Shown: positions 1 through 7,078, numbered from the stretch's first letter. The stretch is DNA of 19,442 bases from CAZGYE01 sp964530165 (GCA_964530165.1 CAZGYE010000075.1:1-19442); one strand, 5' to 3'. The notes: a model not told the origin generated them from the letters alone. Program-made: numbers and translations.

Positions 1-54
1 CAGCCTGAAACTTGACTCATTCACAACAAGTTTTGACCTTCAAGCCTTCTAGCA

Positions 55-89
55 GTCAATCGACAATCGTCAGTCGTCAATGGTCAATC
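55..89. repeat. Five tandem heptamers (GTCAATC-like)
   Basis: Five 7-bp units follow each other without gaps: GTCAATC, GACAATC, GTCAGTC, GTCAATG, GTCAATC. The array ends 5 bases before the chosen asnB start at 95 and occupies the place where a Shine-Dalgarno would be expected; no purine-rich ribosome site is visible there. Such short tandem arrays can vary in copy number, so the array could alter the asnB leader. Its presence is read directly; any function is inference. Confidence 0.75.
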
Positions 90-94
90 CAGCT

Positions 95-2107
95 ATGTGC
101 GGCATTGCAGGTTTGATGAATCGGACAAATCGCGCCGAAGACGGTCTCTTGGAGGCGACCGTCAGGCGGATGGTCGAGACGCTTCATCACCGCGGTCCGG
201 ACGACACCGGCATCTGGTCCGATGCGCGGGCCGGTGTTGCGTTGGGGCACAAACGGCTTTCCATCATCGATCTTTCCGAGCAGGGACATCAACCGATGTC
301 CTCGGCCTGCTCGCGGTACTCGATCGTGTTCAACGGTGAGGTCTACAATCATGCCCAACTGCGCCGGGAATTGAAGGCGGACGGTCGTTGCTTCCGCGGT
401 CATTCCGACACGGAGGCCTTGCTGAGGGCCGTTGCTGAGTGGGGAATCCAACGTGCCGTCGAGCGGTCGATCGGTATGTTCGCCTTCGCCGTCTGGGACG
501 CCCAGGAACAGCGTTTGACGCTGGTGCGCGACCGGCTGGGAATCAAACCGCTGTACTACGGTTGGATGGGGAACACGTTCCTGTTCGGATCGGAGCTGAA
601 AGCCCTGCGTGCTTTTCCCGGTTTTCGCGGCGAGATCGAACGGAAAGCCGTCTCGCTGTTTCTGCAGCACAACTACATCCCGGCTCCATTTTCCATTTAC
701 AAGGGCGTCTACAAGTTGCCGGCCGGCAGCATGCTCTCCATCACGCCGGCGACGCAGCCGGGAGACGCTCGCCCCACCACTTACTGGTCGATGCGTGACG
801 TCGCCGAGCGTGGTGCCGGGCAGCCGTTTCGAGGAACCGTCGAAGAAGCCGTCACCGAGCTGGACCGCGTGTTGAACGAGGCGGTTCGAATACGGATGGA
901 AGCCGACGTGCCCCTGGGAGCGTTTTTGTCGGGCGGCATCGATTCCTCGACGGTGGTCGCGCTGATGCAGGCAAACAGTAGCCGGCCGGTGCGGACCTTC
1001 TCGATCGGTTTCGAGGAGCCCGCGTACAACGAAGCCGAGTACGCCCGCGCGGTGGCCGAGCATCTGGGAACCGAGCACGTCGACTGCTACGTCACGCCGC
1101 AGCAAGCCCGTGACGTCATTCCCCGTTTGCCGACGCTGTACGACGAGCCGTTTGCCGACTCGTCGCAAATCCCAACCTTTCTGGTCTCCCAGTTGGCCCG
1201 GCAACACGTCACGGTGAGTCTCTCGGGCGACGGCGGGGATGAGTTGTTCGGCGGCTACGATCGATATTCCCACATCGAGGGGATTTGGCGAAAGGTCGGC
1301 TGGGCTCCGGCGGCCCTTCGCAGAACGGCCGCTGCCGTGCTCGGACGGCTTTCGCCCCGTCATCCATCGACACGGCTCGGCCGCAGAATGCGCACGCTGG
1401 CTGAGGTGCTCGCGGCGCCCGATCGACGCGGCTTTTACACGTGGCTGCACACGCACTGGCGAGACCCGGGGGGTGTCGTCATCGGCGGGTCGGTGCCGGC
1501 GACCCTCTTCACCGGGTACGGGCACGGAAAAGGGGACAGGTCCAATTTGCCGGAACGGCCCGAAGGGTGCTTCGCACAAATTGGACCTGTCCCCTTTTCC
1601 GTGCCATTCCGCGAACAGATGATGTACATCGACTCGGTCACGTATCTTCCGGACGACATTCTGGTCAAAGTCGACCGTGCCAGCATGGGGGTCGGCCTGG
1701 AAGCGCGTGTGCCGGTGCTCGACCACCGTGTCGTCGAGTTTGCCTGGTCGCTACCGCCCGCGATGAAGTTCCACGGCGGCGAGGGCAAGTGGCTGTTGCG
1801 CCAGGTGCTCGGCCGCTACGTTCCACGGGAACTGGTCGAACGACCCAAGGTCGGTTTCGGCGTGCCGATGGATTCGTGGCTGCGTGGTTCCCTGCGCGAC
1901 TGGGCGGAAGACTTGCTCGATGCGCGCCGTCTTAAGGACGAAGGCTTCTTTCGTCCGGAACCGATCCGCAAGAAATGGGACGAGCACCTTGCCGGGACCT
2001 GCGAGTGGCACTACCTGCTGTGGGACGTGCTGATGTTTCAGGCATGGCTCGCATCGATGGCCGCCTCGTGTATTTCGACCAACTCACCCACGGAGAAGCA
2101 GACGTGA
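95..2107 (+). CDS. asnB: Asparagine synthase (glutamine-hydrolysing), with in-frame repeat insertion
   Basis: Class II glutamine amidotransferase fused to an ATP-dependent asparagine synthetase domain (670 aa). In this family, ammonia released from glutamine passes to an aspartyl-AMP intermediate; relatives in polysaccharide clusters amidate sugar acids. I start at 95, not the ATG at 80, because MCGIAG then leaves Cys2 as the N-terminal nucleophile after Met removal. The glutaminase domain covers about 2-210. The ATP pyrophosphatase loop SGGIDSS is at 279-285. Strongly conserved blocks (YLPDDILVKVDRASM, GLEARVPVLDHR, RPKVGFGVP) follow. Residues about 476-504 are encoded by the 83-bp palindromic repeat and lie in the variable linker just before MMYIDSVTYLPDD, so fold and activity may survive. 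It is a few tens of residues longer than typical relatives. No clear Shine-Dalgarno. It is followed 7 bp later by the beta-helix gene, probably as an operon. Confidence 0.93.
   Translation: MCGIAGLMNRTNRAEDGLLEATVRRMVETLHHRGPDDTGIWSDARAGVALGHKRLSIIDLSEQGHQPMSSACSRYSIVFNGEVYNHAQLRRELKADGRCFRGHSDTEALLRAVAEWGIQRAVERSIGMFAFAVWDAQEQRLTLVRDRLGIKPLYYGWMGNTFLFGSELKALRAFPGFRGEIERKAVSLFLQHNYIPAPFSIYKGVYKLPAGSMLSITPATQPGDARPTTYWSMRDVAERGAGQPFRGTVEEAVTELDRVLNEAVRIRMEADVPLGAFLSGGIDSSTVVALMQANSSRPVRTFSIGFEEPAYNEAEYARAVAEHLGTEHVDCYVTPQQARDVIPRLPTLYDEPFADSSQIPTFLVSQLARQHVTVSLSGDGGDELFGGYDRYSHIEGIWRKVGWAPAALRRTAAAVLGRLSPRHPSTRLGRRMRTLAEVLAAPDRRGFYTWLHTHWRDPGGVVIGGSVPATLFTGYGHGKGDRSNLPERPEGCFAQIGPVPFSVPFREQMMYIDSVTYLPDDILVKVDRASMGVGLEARVPVLDHRVVEFAWSLPPAMKFHGGEGKWLLRQVLGRYVPRELVERPKVGFGVPMDSWLRGSLRDWAEDLLDARRLKDEGFFRPEPIRKKWDEHLAGTCEWHYLLWDVLMFQAWLASMAASCISTNSPTEKQT
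1522..1604. repeat. 83-bp palindromic repeat, copy 1, inside asnB
   Basis: Two perfect 27-bp inverted arms (1522-1548 and 1578-1604), starting GCACGGAAAAGGGGACAGG, flank a 29-nt centre. Flanking bases extend the pairing by one pair to 1521-1605. The centre can fold as three small hairpins: GCCG-GAA-CGGC (1549-1559), CC-GAA-GG (1560-1566) and GTGC-TTC-GCAC (1567-1577). It has no TAA, TAG or TGA in any of the six frames. It is identical over all 83 bases to the copy at 3646-3728. It carries no gene of its own. The shape suggests a MITE or REP-type element moved in trans, possibly by a Y1/RAYT transposase; that assignment is inference. Confidence 0.9.
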
Positions 2108-2114
2108 GGACGAC

Positions 2115-3494
2115 ATGGTAAACGCATTCGATTTCGGCGCCGTCGGCGACGGCGCGACCGACGAGACGGCGGCGCTGCAACATGCATTGGAAGCCGGGGA
2201 CGGCGTGTTGGAACTGGGCAAGGGCACTTACCGCATCACGCGGCCGCTCGTCGTCGATCTCACGAAACAGGGTTACGGAGCAATCATCGGCGCCGGTGGA
2301 ACCTCGCGGATCGTGATGGCCGGCGCGGGGCCCGCCATCCAGGTGTTGGGCGATCACCGCGGAACCGCGCAGCCGAGTTCCGTCAAACCGCACACCTGGC
2401 AGAAGGAGCGGTTTCCCACTGTCAGCGGCGTCGAGGTCCTGGGCGAACATCCCGAGGCGACCGGCATCCAGCTCCGCAAGACCATGCAGATGACCGTCTC
2501 GCACGTCGTGGTGCGCAACTGCAAGCACGCCATCCACCTGGTCGAACGGAACCGCAACTTCCTGCTCTCCGATTCACATCTCTACGACAACGCCGAGTAC
2601 GGCCTGTTCTTCGACCAGTGCAATCTGCACCAGATCATCGTGCACGGCAATCATATCAGCTACAACAAGAAGGCCGGCATCCGCTCGTTGGGGGGGGACG
2701 TGCACAACCTGCAGATCACCGGCAACGACATCGAGTACAACAATCATCCCGGCGTCGATCAATCGCCCGGCGGCGAGCCGACCGGTGCGGAGATCTGGTT
2801 CGAAGCCCCCGAAGGCAAGATCAGCGAAGTCACCATCGCCAGCAACACCGTCCAGGCGACCGTCCAACCGGGCGGCGCCAACGTGCGGATTCACGGATCG
2901 GCCGGCGAGACGCTCCACGCGGTGCTGATCGCCATCACCGGCAACGTGCTCGGCAGCCAGACTCGCGGCATCGAGCTGCGGCACGTGCAGCGGGCGGCGA
3001 TCACCGGGAACACGATCTACGGTTCCAGCGAGCTGTCACTGCTGGCCTCGCACTGTTCCGGCGTCGCGTTCGGCTCGAACACCATCTGCTGGCGCGGCCG
3101 GGAGAAAGACCCGCCGGAAGACGGCATCCTTTTCGAAGACTGCGACAATTGCGCCGTGACCGGTTTGGTCGCACACCGTCTCTGCTACGGCACGCCGGAA
3201 AAAGGGGCCGGAATCACGCTACGCCGCTCGAGCGACATGGCCGTCAGCGATTGCCAGTTGACCGATCCGCTCGTTCGCGGCATCGAGCTCCAAGAGTGCA
3301 CCCGCTGCCGCGTCACCAACAACAGCATCGTCGACCGCCGTGAGAATCCTTCGATGCTCAACGCCGTCCGCATTACCGGCGGCAGCCGCCACAACCTGGT
3401 GGCCAACAACCTGCTGAGCGGCGCGAAGCACAAACCACTCGACATCCCGCCCGGGACGGCCAAAATGCAGGGCAACGTGGAGACGGTCGACTAG
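2115..3494 (+). CDS. Right-handed parallel beta-helix protein (pectate-lyase-like fold)
   Basis: A 459-aa protein. The N-terminus (FDFGAVGDGATDETAALQHAL, about residues 5-25) is the hallmark of the Pectate_lyase_3 family, and the rest is a ladder of beta-helix rungs with repeated motifs such as ITGNDIEYNN, ITGNVLGS, ITGNTIYGS and VTNNSIVD. No signal peptide is visible, so a cytoplasmic location or non-classical export is implied. These proteins bind or cleave polysaccharides, or act as epimerases or tailspike-like enzymes; catalytic residues cannot be assigned from sequence alone. The start is supported by GAGGA, which overlaps the asnB stop and lies 4-5 nt upstream of ATG. The 7-bp gap to asnB suggests co-transcription, hence a possible polysaccharide role. 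Confidence 0.85.
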   Translation: MVNAFDFGAVGDGATDETAALQHALEAGDGVLELGKGTYRITRPLVVDLTKQGYGAIIGAGGTSRIVMAGAGPAIQVLGDHRGTAQPSSVKPHTWQKERFPTVSGVEVLGEHPEATGIQLRKTMQMTVSHVVVRNCKHAIHLVERNRNFLLSDSHLYDNAEYGLFFDQCNLHQIIVHGNHISYNKKAGIRSLGGDVHNLQITGNDIEYNNHPGVDQSPGGEPTGAEIWFEAPEGKISEVTIASNTVQATVQPGGANVRIHGSAGETLHAVLIAITGNVLGSQTRGIELRHVQRAAITGNTIYGSSELSLLASHCSGVAFGSNTICWRGREKDPPEDGILFEDCDNCAVTGLVAHRLCYGTPEKGAGITLRRSSDMAVSDCQLTDPLVRGIELQECTRCRVTNNSIVDRRENPSMLNAVRITGGSRHNLVANNLLSGAKHKPLDIPPGTAKMQGNVETVD

Positions 3495-3645
3495 CTTCCT
3501 CACAAGAAGGAGACATGATGAACCCTCAGATCGTGAACCTGGTTGCGATGGGTGCATCGACGGGTGGCGGGGGGGTCAGAGTGTATGCGATGCCCTCGAC
3601 GCATTGTTTCCGGGCCTTCCTCTTGGTCAAACGCGGCCACCCGAC

Positions 3646-3728
3646 GCACGGAAAAGGGGACAGGTCCAATTTGCCGGAACGGCCCGAAGGGTGCTTCGCA
3701 CAAATTGGACCTGTCCCCTTTTCCGTGC
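3646..3728. repeat. 83-bp palindromic repeat, copy 2
   Basis: Base-for-base identical to 1522-1604: arms 3646-3672 and 3702-3728 with the same 29-nt centre. Flanking C/G at 3645 and 3729 add one pair, but the outer flanks differ from copy 1, so the mobile or repeated unit is about 83 bp. It sits between genes, 182 bp upstream of the DUF547 start. The long stem could act as a transcription or mRNA-processing barrier, but there is no T-tract, so it is not a canonical intrinsic terminator. Confidence 0.9.
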
Positions 3729-3741
3729 GCGAAATTTGTCC

Positions 3742-3780
3742 GAGATGTGGGATGACTCACAGAGTCATCTCGCGCATCTC
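3742..3780. other. Nested inverted repeat downstream of the palindrome
   Basis: The inner stem is GATGACTC (3751-3758) with GAGTCATC (3762-3769) around a 3-nt loop. The outer stem is GAGATG (3742-3747) with CATCTC (3775-3780). It starts 13 bp after the 83-bp repeat and no T-run follows. It could be a terminator-like or processing structure for the upstream operon, or another repeat relic. Confidence 0.5.
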
Positions 3781-3831
3781 CCGATAATAACCTTTCAGTA
3801 CGGGACGCCGCTTTCGCCTGGCTTGCGGGAG

Positions 3832-3860
3832 TTGACAGGCGTGAGTGTAAATGGCATCGT
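3832..3860 (+). promoter_or_regulatory. Possible promoter for the DUF547 gene
   Basis: A consensus -35 TTGACA (3832-3837) is followed after 17 bp by CATCGT (3855-3860), which matches the -10 consensus at only 3 of 6 positions. The placement, about 50 bp upstream of the DUF547 start, is suitable. Weak on the -10 side. Confidence 0.25.
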
Positions 3861-3909
3861 CGGCGTTCCGCGGGATTACGAATTGGATTGCTGTCAAGGA
3901 GGACGTGTT

Positions 3910-4806
3910 ATGTTGCGTGCATCGATGTCGAACGGGTCGTTTGAGTTGAAGTCTGTGAGGGTGCGGGTCATTTCCATTTGTGTCATGGCCGCTCTCTGTT
4001 TCATCATGCCGTCGCGTATCGCCCATGCGAAGCCGCCGCTGGGCCGGAAGTGGTCGCCCGCCCAACAGATCTCGATCGACGAAATCGACCATTCGGCGTT
4101 TGACGCCTTGCTGCGGAAATACGTCGACTCCGACGGCTACGTCAACTACACGTCGTGGAAGCGTTCTTCAACCGATCGGCGGGCTCTGGAGAACTATCTC
4201 GCCCATCTGAGCCGTGCCAGCCTCAAAAAGTCGAGCAGTCACGCCGCCCGCCTCGCATTTTGGATCAACGCCTACAACGCGGTGACGATCGAGGGCATTT
4301 TGCAGGTGTATCCCACGTCGAGCATTCGCAACCACACGGCGAAATTCATCGGCTACAACATCTGGAAAGAGTTGCCCTTGCAGGTTGGCCGGCAGACGTT
4401 CTCGCTTGAGCAAATGGAGCATCAAATTCTGCGTAAAATGGGAGAACCACGGATCCACTTTGCCATCGTGTGTGCTTCGGTCGGCTGTCCCAGGCTGCGG
4501 AACGAAGCCTATGTCGCGGAGAAGGTCGATCGACAGTTGGCCGAGAACGCCCGGGACTTCTTCTCTCGGTCGAAGAATCTCCGCGTCGACGCCGCGAATC
4601 AAAGCCTGTCCGTCAGTTCGATTCTGGACTGGTTTGGCAGCGATTTCGGCAGGACGCACGCCGAGCAATTCCGTTACCTGAAACCGTATTTGCCGGCAGC
4701 AGCACAGAAAATCGCCACGAATTCGGGAACGACTGTCAGGTATCTCGATTACGATTGGAGCTTGAACGACCAGGCGAGACGGCGTACGGCCTCGCGGAGG
4801 CGATGA
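3910..4806 (+). CDS. Exported DUF547 domain protein
   Basis: A 298-aa protein. ATG 3910 is chosen because a full Shine-Dalgarno AAGGAGG (3896-3902) lies 7 nt upstream and the product then begins with a signal peptide: basic residues, a hydrophobic stretch about 18-33 and a likely cleavage after AHA at residue 40. The frame is open much further upstream, through the palindromic repeat, but that part has no such support. The DUF547 domain covers about 60-285, with FWINAYNAVT at 118-127 and FAIVCASVGCPRLR at 184-197; the paired cysteines C188 and C193 and the WFGSDF block near 241-246 are family hallmarks. The biochemical function of DUF547 is not established. It acts outside the cytoplasm. Its stop is 2 bp from that of the convergent cysteine desulfurase gene, leaving no room for a terminator. 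Confidence 0.88.
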   Translation: MLRASMSNGSFELKSVRVRVISICVMAALCFIMPSRIAHAKPPLGRKWSPAQQISIDEIDHSAFDALLRKYVDSDGYVNYTSWKRSSTDRRALENYLAHLSRASLKKSSSHAARLAFWINAYNAVTIEGILQVYPTSSIRNHTAKFIGYNIWKELPLQVGRQTFSLEQMEHQILRKMGEPRIHFAIVCASVGCPRLRNEAYVAEKVDRQLAENARDFFSRSKNLRVDAANQSLSVSSILDWFGSDFGRTHAEQFRYLKPYLPAAAQKIATNSGTTVRYLDYDWSLNDQARRRTASRRR

Positions 4807-4808
4807 CC

Positions 4809-5954
4809 TCAGCGCAGCCGGTTGACGGACTCGGCCACCACGCGCATTGCGGTGTCGATTTCGTCCTCGGTGTTGAATCGTCCCAGCCCGAACCGCAGAC
4901 TGGCCCGCGCCAGTGTGTCACTGCGACCCATGGCGCGCAGCACGTAACTCGGCTCTGGATCGGCCGAGGTGCATGCCGAGCCGGAGCTGACGGCGATGTC
5001 TTTCAAACTCGTCATCAGTGCGTCGCCGTCGACACTGTCGAAACTGACGTTCAAGTTGTTCGGCAATCGTTTGTCTGGATGCCCATTCAAAACCAGCCCG
5101 TCGATCTCGGCGCACAGCCCGTCCCACAGCCGGTCGCGAAGCCGGCGCGTCGTTTTGCTTTCGTCCGGCATGTTCCCCCCGGCCAGCTCGCACGCCTGAC
5201 CAAAGCCGACGATCAACGGGACCGGCAGCGTCCCGCTACGGATGTGTCCTTCGTGTCCGCCGCCGTCGAAGAGCGCATCGATGCTGATGCGACGGCCGCC
5301 ACGCCGCACGTACAGCGCCCCGACCCCTTTCGGACCGTACGTCTTGTGAGCCGTCAGACTCAGCAGATCAACGGGGAGCTCGGAGAGATCGACGGGGATC
5401 TTGCCGACCGCTTGCACGGCGTCGCAATGCAGCAGCACGTCGTGCTGACGGCAAATGTGGCCGATCTCGTCCAGGGGATTGATTGTGCCGACCTCGTTGT
5501 TGGCCAGCATCACCGAAACCAACACGGTGTTGGGATCGATGGCGTCGGCCACCTGCTGGGGGTCGACCATGCCGAACTGGTCGACGGGAAGAATCGTGAC
5601 TTCGTAGCCCTCCCATTTCAGTTTCCGGGCTGGGTCGAGCACGGCCCGATGCTCAGCGGCGTTGGTCACCAGGTGGCCGCCCGGCTTGGCCGCCCGCATG
5701 ACACCCTTCAGAGCAATGTTGTTCGACTCGGTAGCGCCGCTGGTCAAGACCATGCTTTTCGGCGTGGTATTGAGCAGCCGTGCAATCTGTTCGCGGGCCG
5801 CCTCGACCGCGTCGGCGGCCTCCCAACCGAAAGCGTGATTGATGCTGGCCGCGTTCCCATACTGCCGGCTGAAGTACGGCAGCATGGCTTCCAGCACGCG
5901 CGGATCGACGCGCGTGGTGGCGTGATTGTCGAGGTAGATGGGCGGCGCGGGCAT
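4809..5954 (-). CDS. iscS: Cysteine desulfurase (IscS/NifS class I)
   Basis: A PLP-dependent enzyme of 381 aa that takes sulfur from cysteine, leaving alanine and an enzyme persulfide for Fe-S cluster assembly or tRNA thiolation. Visible landmarks: YLDNHATT at 7-14, TSGATESNN at 71-79, the substrate-site AAEH at 99-102, CDAVQAVGK with Asp178 (which contacts the PLP ring nitrogen), the Schiff-base Lys204 in TAHKTYGPKG, and the catalytic Cys328 in SSGSACTS, followed by the long loop typical of class I. The length is close to that of IscS and NifS. Whether it serves housekeeping Isc assembly or tRNA sulfuration cannot be told, as no iscU, sufE or mnmA neighbour is present. It begins 9 bp after the universal stress protein gene on the same strand, so it is probably the second gene of that unit. 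No strong Shine-Dalgarno precedes it. Confidence 0.93.
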   Translation of the reverse strand: MPAPPIYLDNHATTRVDPRVLEAMLPYFSRQYGNAASINHAFGWEAADAVEAAREQIARLLNTTPKSMVLTSGATESNNIALKGVMRAAKPGGHLVTNAAEHRAVLDPARKLKWEGYEVTILPVDQFGMVDPQQVADAIDPNTVLVSVMLANNEVGTINPLDEIGHICRQHDVLLHCDAVQAVGKIPVDLSELPVDLLSLTAHKTYGPKGVGALYVRRGGRRISIDALFDGGGHEGHIRSGTLPVPLIVGFGQACELAGGNMPDESKTTRRLRDRLWDGLCAEIDGLVLNGHPDKRLPNNLNVSFDSVDGDALMTSLKDIAVSSGSACTSADPEPSYVLRAMGRSDTLARASLRFGLGRFNTEDEIDTAMRVVAESVNRLR

Positions 5955-5963
5955 CGTGAGGCG

Positions 5964-6917
5964 TCAGTCGAGCGTAATCGGACACTGAAAATCCGCCGGC
6001 TTGATCGCGAGCACCGAGCAGTTGACTTCCGGCAGAATCCGCTCGGCCGTGTTCCCGACCAACAATCCCGGGATTCCGCAGCGGGCGACTGTTCCCATCA
6101 CCAGCAGGTCGATGCCGTGTTCTTCAATGGCCTGCAGGATGGCGGCGTCGGGCGGTCCGTCGACAACGTGTGCCTGAACGCCGTACGTCAGCGTGCGGTA
6201 GTCGGTCATACTGAGCTGTTCGTAGAGCGCCTGTTCGGCCGTTTCCCACTGCTGTTTGCGGAACGCATCGCGTTGTTCCTTGGGGAGTCCGGCGTGCAAC
6301 ATGTGGCGATCGAAGCCAGACTCCAGCGCATGCAGCACGTGGACTTTCGCGTTGGACATCTGGGCGCCGTTGATCGCGATGTCCAGCGCATCCTGCCCCA
6401 CCTCTCCAAGGTCGGTCGCTACCAACATGACGAGGTCTTCCCAATTCGGATCCGGCCGGGTGACCCACACCGGGCAAGGACAGTAGCGAAGCAGCTTCAT
6501 GCCCGTACTGCCGAACAGCAGCCGGCTGATATCGCTTCGATCGCGTGTTCCGACAATCACCAAATCGTGCGCCCCCCGCAGCACCTGCCGAATGACCTCC
6601 ACCCAGTCCTTGCCGGTGGCCAGCCGGCTTTTCGCCTCGATGCCTTCCTGCTTGGCATTCGCGACCAATTCCTCGAGAACCTGGTTGGCGTCGTCCTGGA
6701 CAGTCTGTGAGACATGCTCGGCGTCCAAGGTCAGCAACTCCTCGGTCTGTGCTGAGATGTCCAGCGCCGAGAAGAAGGTCAAGTCCGACGACAGTTGCCC
6801 GGCCAGCCAGATCGCCCTGCGGACGGCCTCCTGGGTGGGCGGACCTAACTCTGACGAGACCAACCGATCGGCGTGTGAAAGATCGACGCCCACCAGGATA
6901 TTGCGAAAACCTTGCAT
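5964..6917 (-). CDS. Universal stress protein, tandem UspA domains
   Basis: A 317-aa cytoplasmic protein made of two UspA domains, like UspE. Domain 1 runs about 5-152 (NILVGVDLS start; GTRDRSDISRLLFGST at 123-138; CPCPVWV). Domain 2 runs about 160-306 and has a good nucleotide-loop signature, GTVARCGIPGLLVGNTAER, at 275-293. In domain 1 the usual second glycine of the G-x2-G-x9-GS/T loop is missing, so ATP binding may be confined to domain 2. The frame is open to 7076, but ATG 6917 is preferred: GGAG lies 7 nt upstream and the Usp fold begins at once, whereas the extra 53 residues resemble no Usp sequence. A candidate promoter lies at 6995-7024. It appears to lead an operon with the cysteine desulfurase. 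Confidence 0.88.
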   Translation of the reverse strand: MQGFRNILVGVDLSHADRLVSSELGPPTQEAVRRAIWLAGQLSSDLTFFSALDISAQTEELLTLDAEHVSQTVQDDANQVLEELVANAKQEGIEAKSRLATGKDWVEVIRQVLRGAHDLVIVGTRDRSDISRLLFGSTGMKLLRYCPCPVWVTRPDPNWEDLVMLVATDLGEVGQDALDIAINGAQMSNAKVHVLHALESGFDRHMLHAGLPKEQRDAFRKQQWETAEQALYEQLSMTDYRTLTYGVQAHVVDGPPDAAILQAIEEHGIDLLVMGTVARCGIPGLLVGNTAERILPEVNCSVLAIKPADFQCPITLD

Positions 6918-6994
6918 GACGTTACTCCGCATGAGAAACAACGACGGCATCCGGCCGTCTCGGCCATCGAAATCCATGCTCTCCACGAATTGTG

Positions 6995-7024
6995 ATTGTG
7001 CCCTCCGGAGGACTCCCGCGTCAA
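6995..7024 (-). promoter_or_regulatory. Candidate promoter of the usp-iscS unit with a palindrome in the spacer
   Basis: On the minus strand TTGACG (7024-7019) is separated by 18 bp from CACAAT (7000-6995), matching the -35 and -10 consensus at 5/6 and 4/6 positions. The spacer contains the perfect 10-bp palindrome CCTCCGGAGG (7002-7011), which could be a repressor site. The leader to the start at 6917 would be about 70 nt. Confidence 0.35.
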
Positions 7025-7078
7025 GCAATTCCACTGATTCTCGATTATGATCGTCTTTGAGAGCAGGGGATTCCATTT

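Larger units (their letters stand above)
3518..3787 (+). pseudogene. Small ORF, probably a gene remnant read through the repeat
   Basis: AAGGAG at 3507-3512 sits 5 nt before ATG 3518 (2 nt before an overlapping ATG at 3515), 23 bases after the beta-helix stop, which looks like a third gene of the asnB operon. The frame encodes 89 aa. The first 42 or so residues are unique, residues about 43-71 come from the palindromic repeat, and the last 18 derive from the hairpin downstream. No family is recognised. The hexamer GASTGG recalls the start of CheB methylesterase domains, but that is too short to use. It is most simply a truncated remnant whose frame runs on because the repeat has no stop codons. 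An expressed small protein cannot be excluded. Confidence 0.3.
3495..3909. other. 415-bp stretch without a convincing intact gene
   Basis: This interval between the beta-helix gene and the DUF547 gene holds, in order: a strong Shine-Dalgarno with a small ORF (3518-3787), the second 83-bp palindrome (3646-3728), a nested hairpin (3742-3780), a TTGACA hexamer (3832-3837) and the Shine-Dalgarno of the next gene (AAGGAGG, 3896-3902). No tRNA or known RNA was recognised. Confidence 0.6.

Noticed and set aside
77..1726. 549-codon open frame on the minus strand opposite asnB
   Set aside because: asnB is a clear conserved family on the plus strand; the antisense frame shows no domain and is the usual product of GC-rich coding DNA, helped by the stop-free repeat.
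3518..3600. CheB methylesterase fragment suggested by GASTGG
   Set aside because: Only one hexamer matches; nothing else of the CheB domain can be found in any nearby frame.
3646..3728. Repeat copy 2 as an intrinsic terminator
   Set aside because: The stem is long, but the loop is 29 nt and no T-tract follows on either strand; the identical copy lies inside a gene that must be transcribed through.
3604..3909. Upstream extension of the DUF547 frame through the repeat
   Set aside because: The consensus ribosome site and signal peptide place the start at 3910; the extension is open only because the repeat contains no stops.
4470..6710. 746-codon open frame on the plus strand
   Set aside because: It lies opposite iscS and the Usp gene, both well recognised, and overlaps the 3' end of the DUF547 gene; its translation resembles no protein family.
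6918..7076. N-terminal extension of the universal stress protein
   Set aside because: GGAG and the immediate start of the Usp fold favour 6917; the predicted promoter lies inside the extension.
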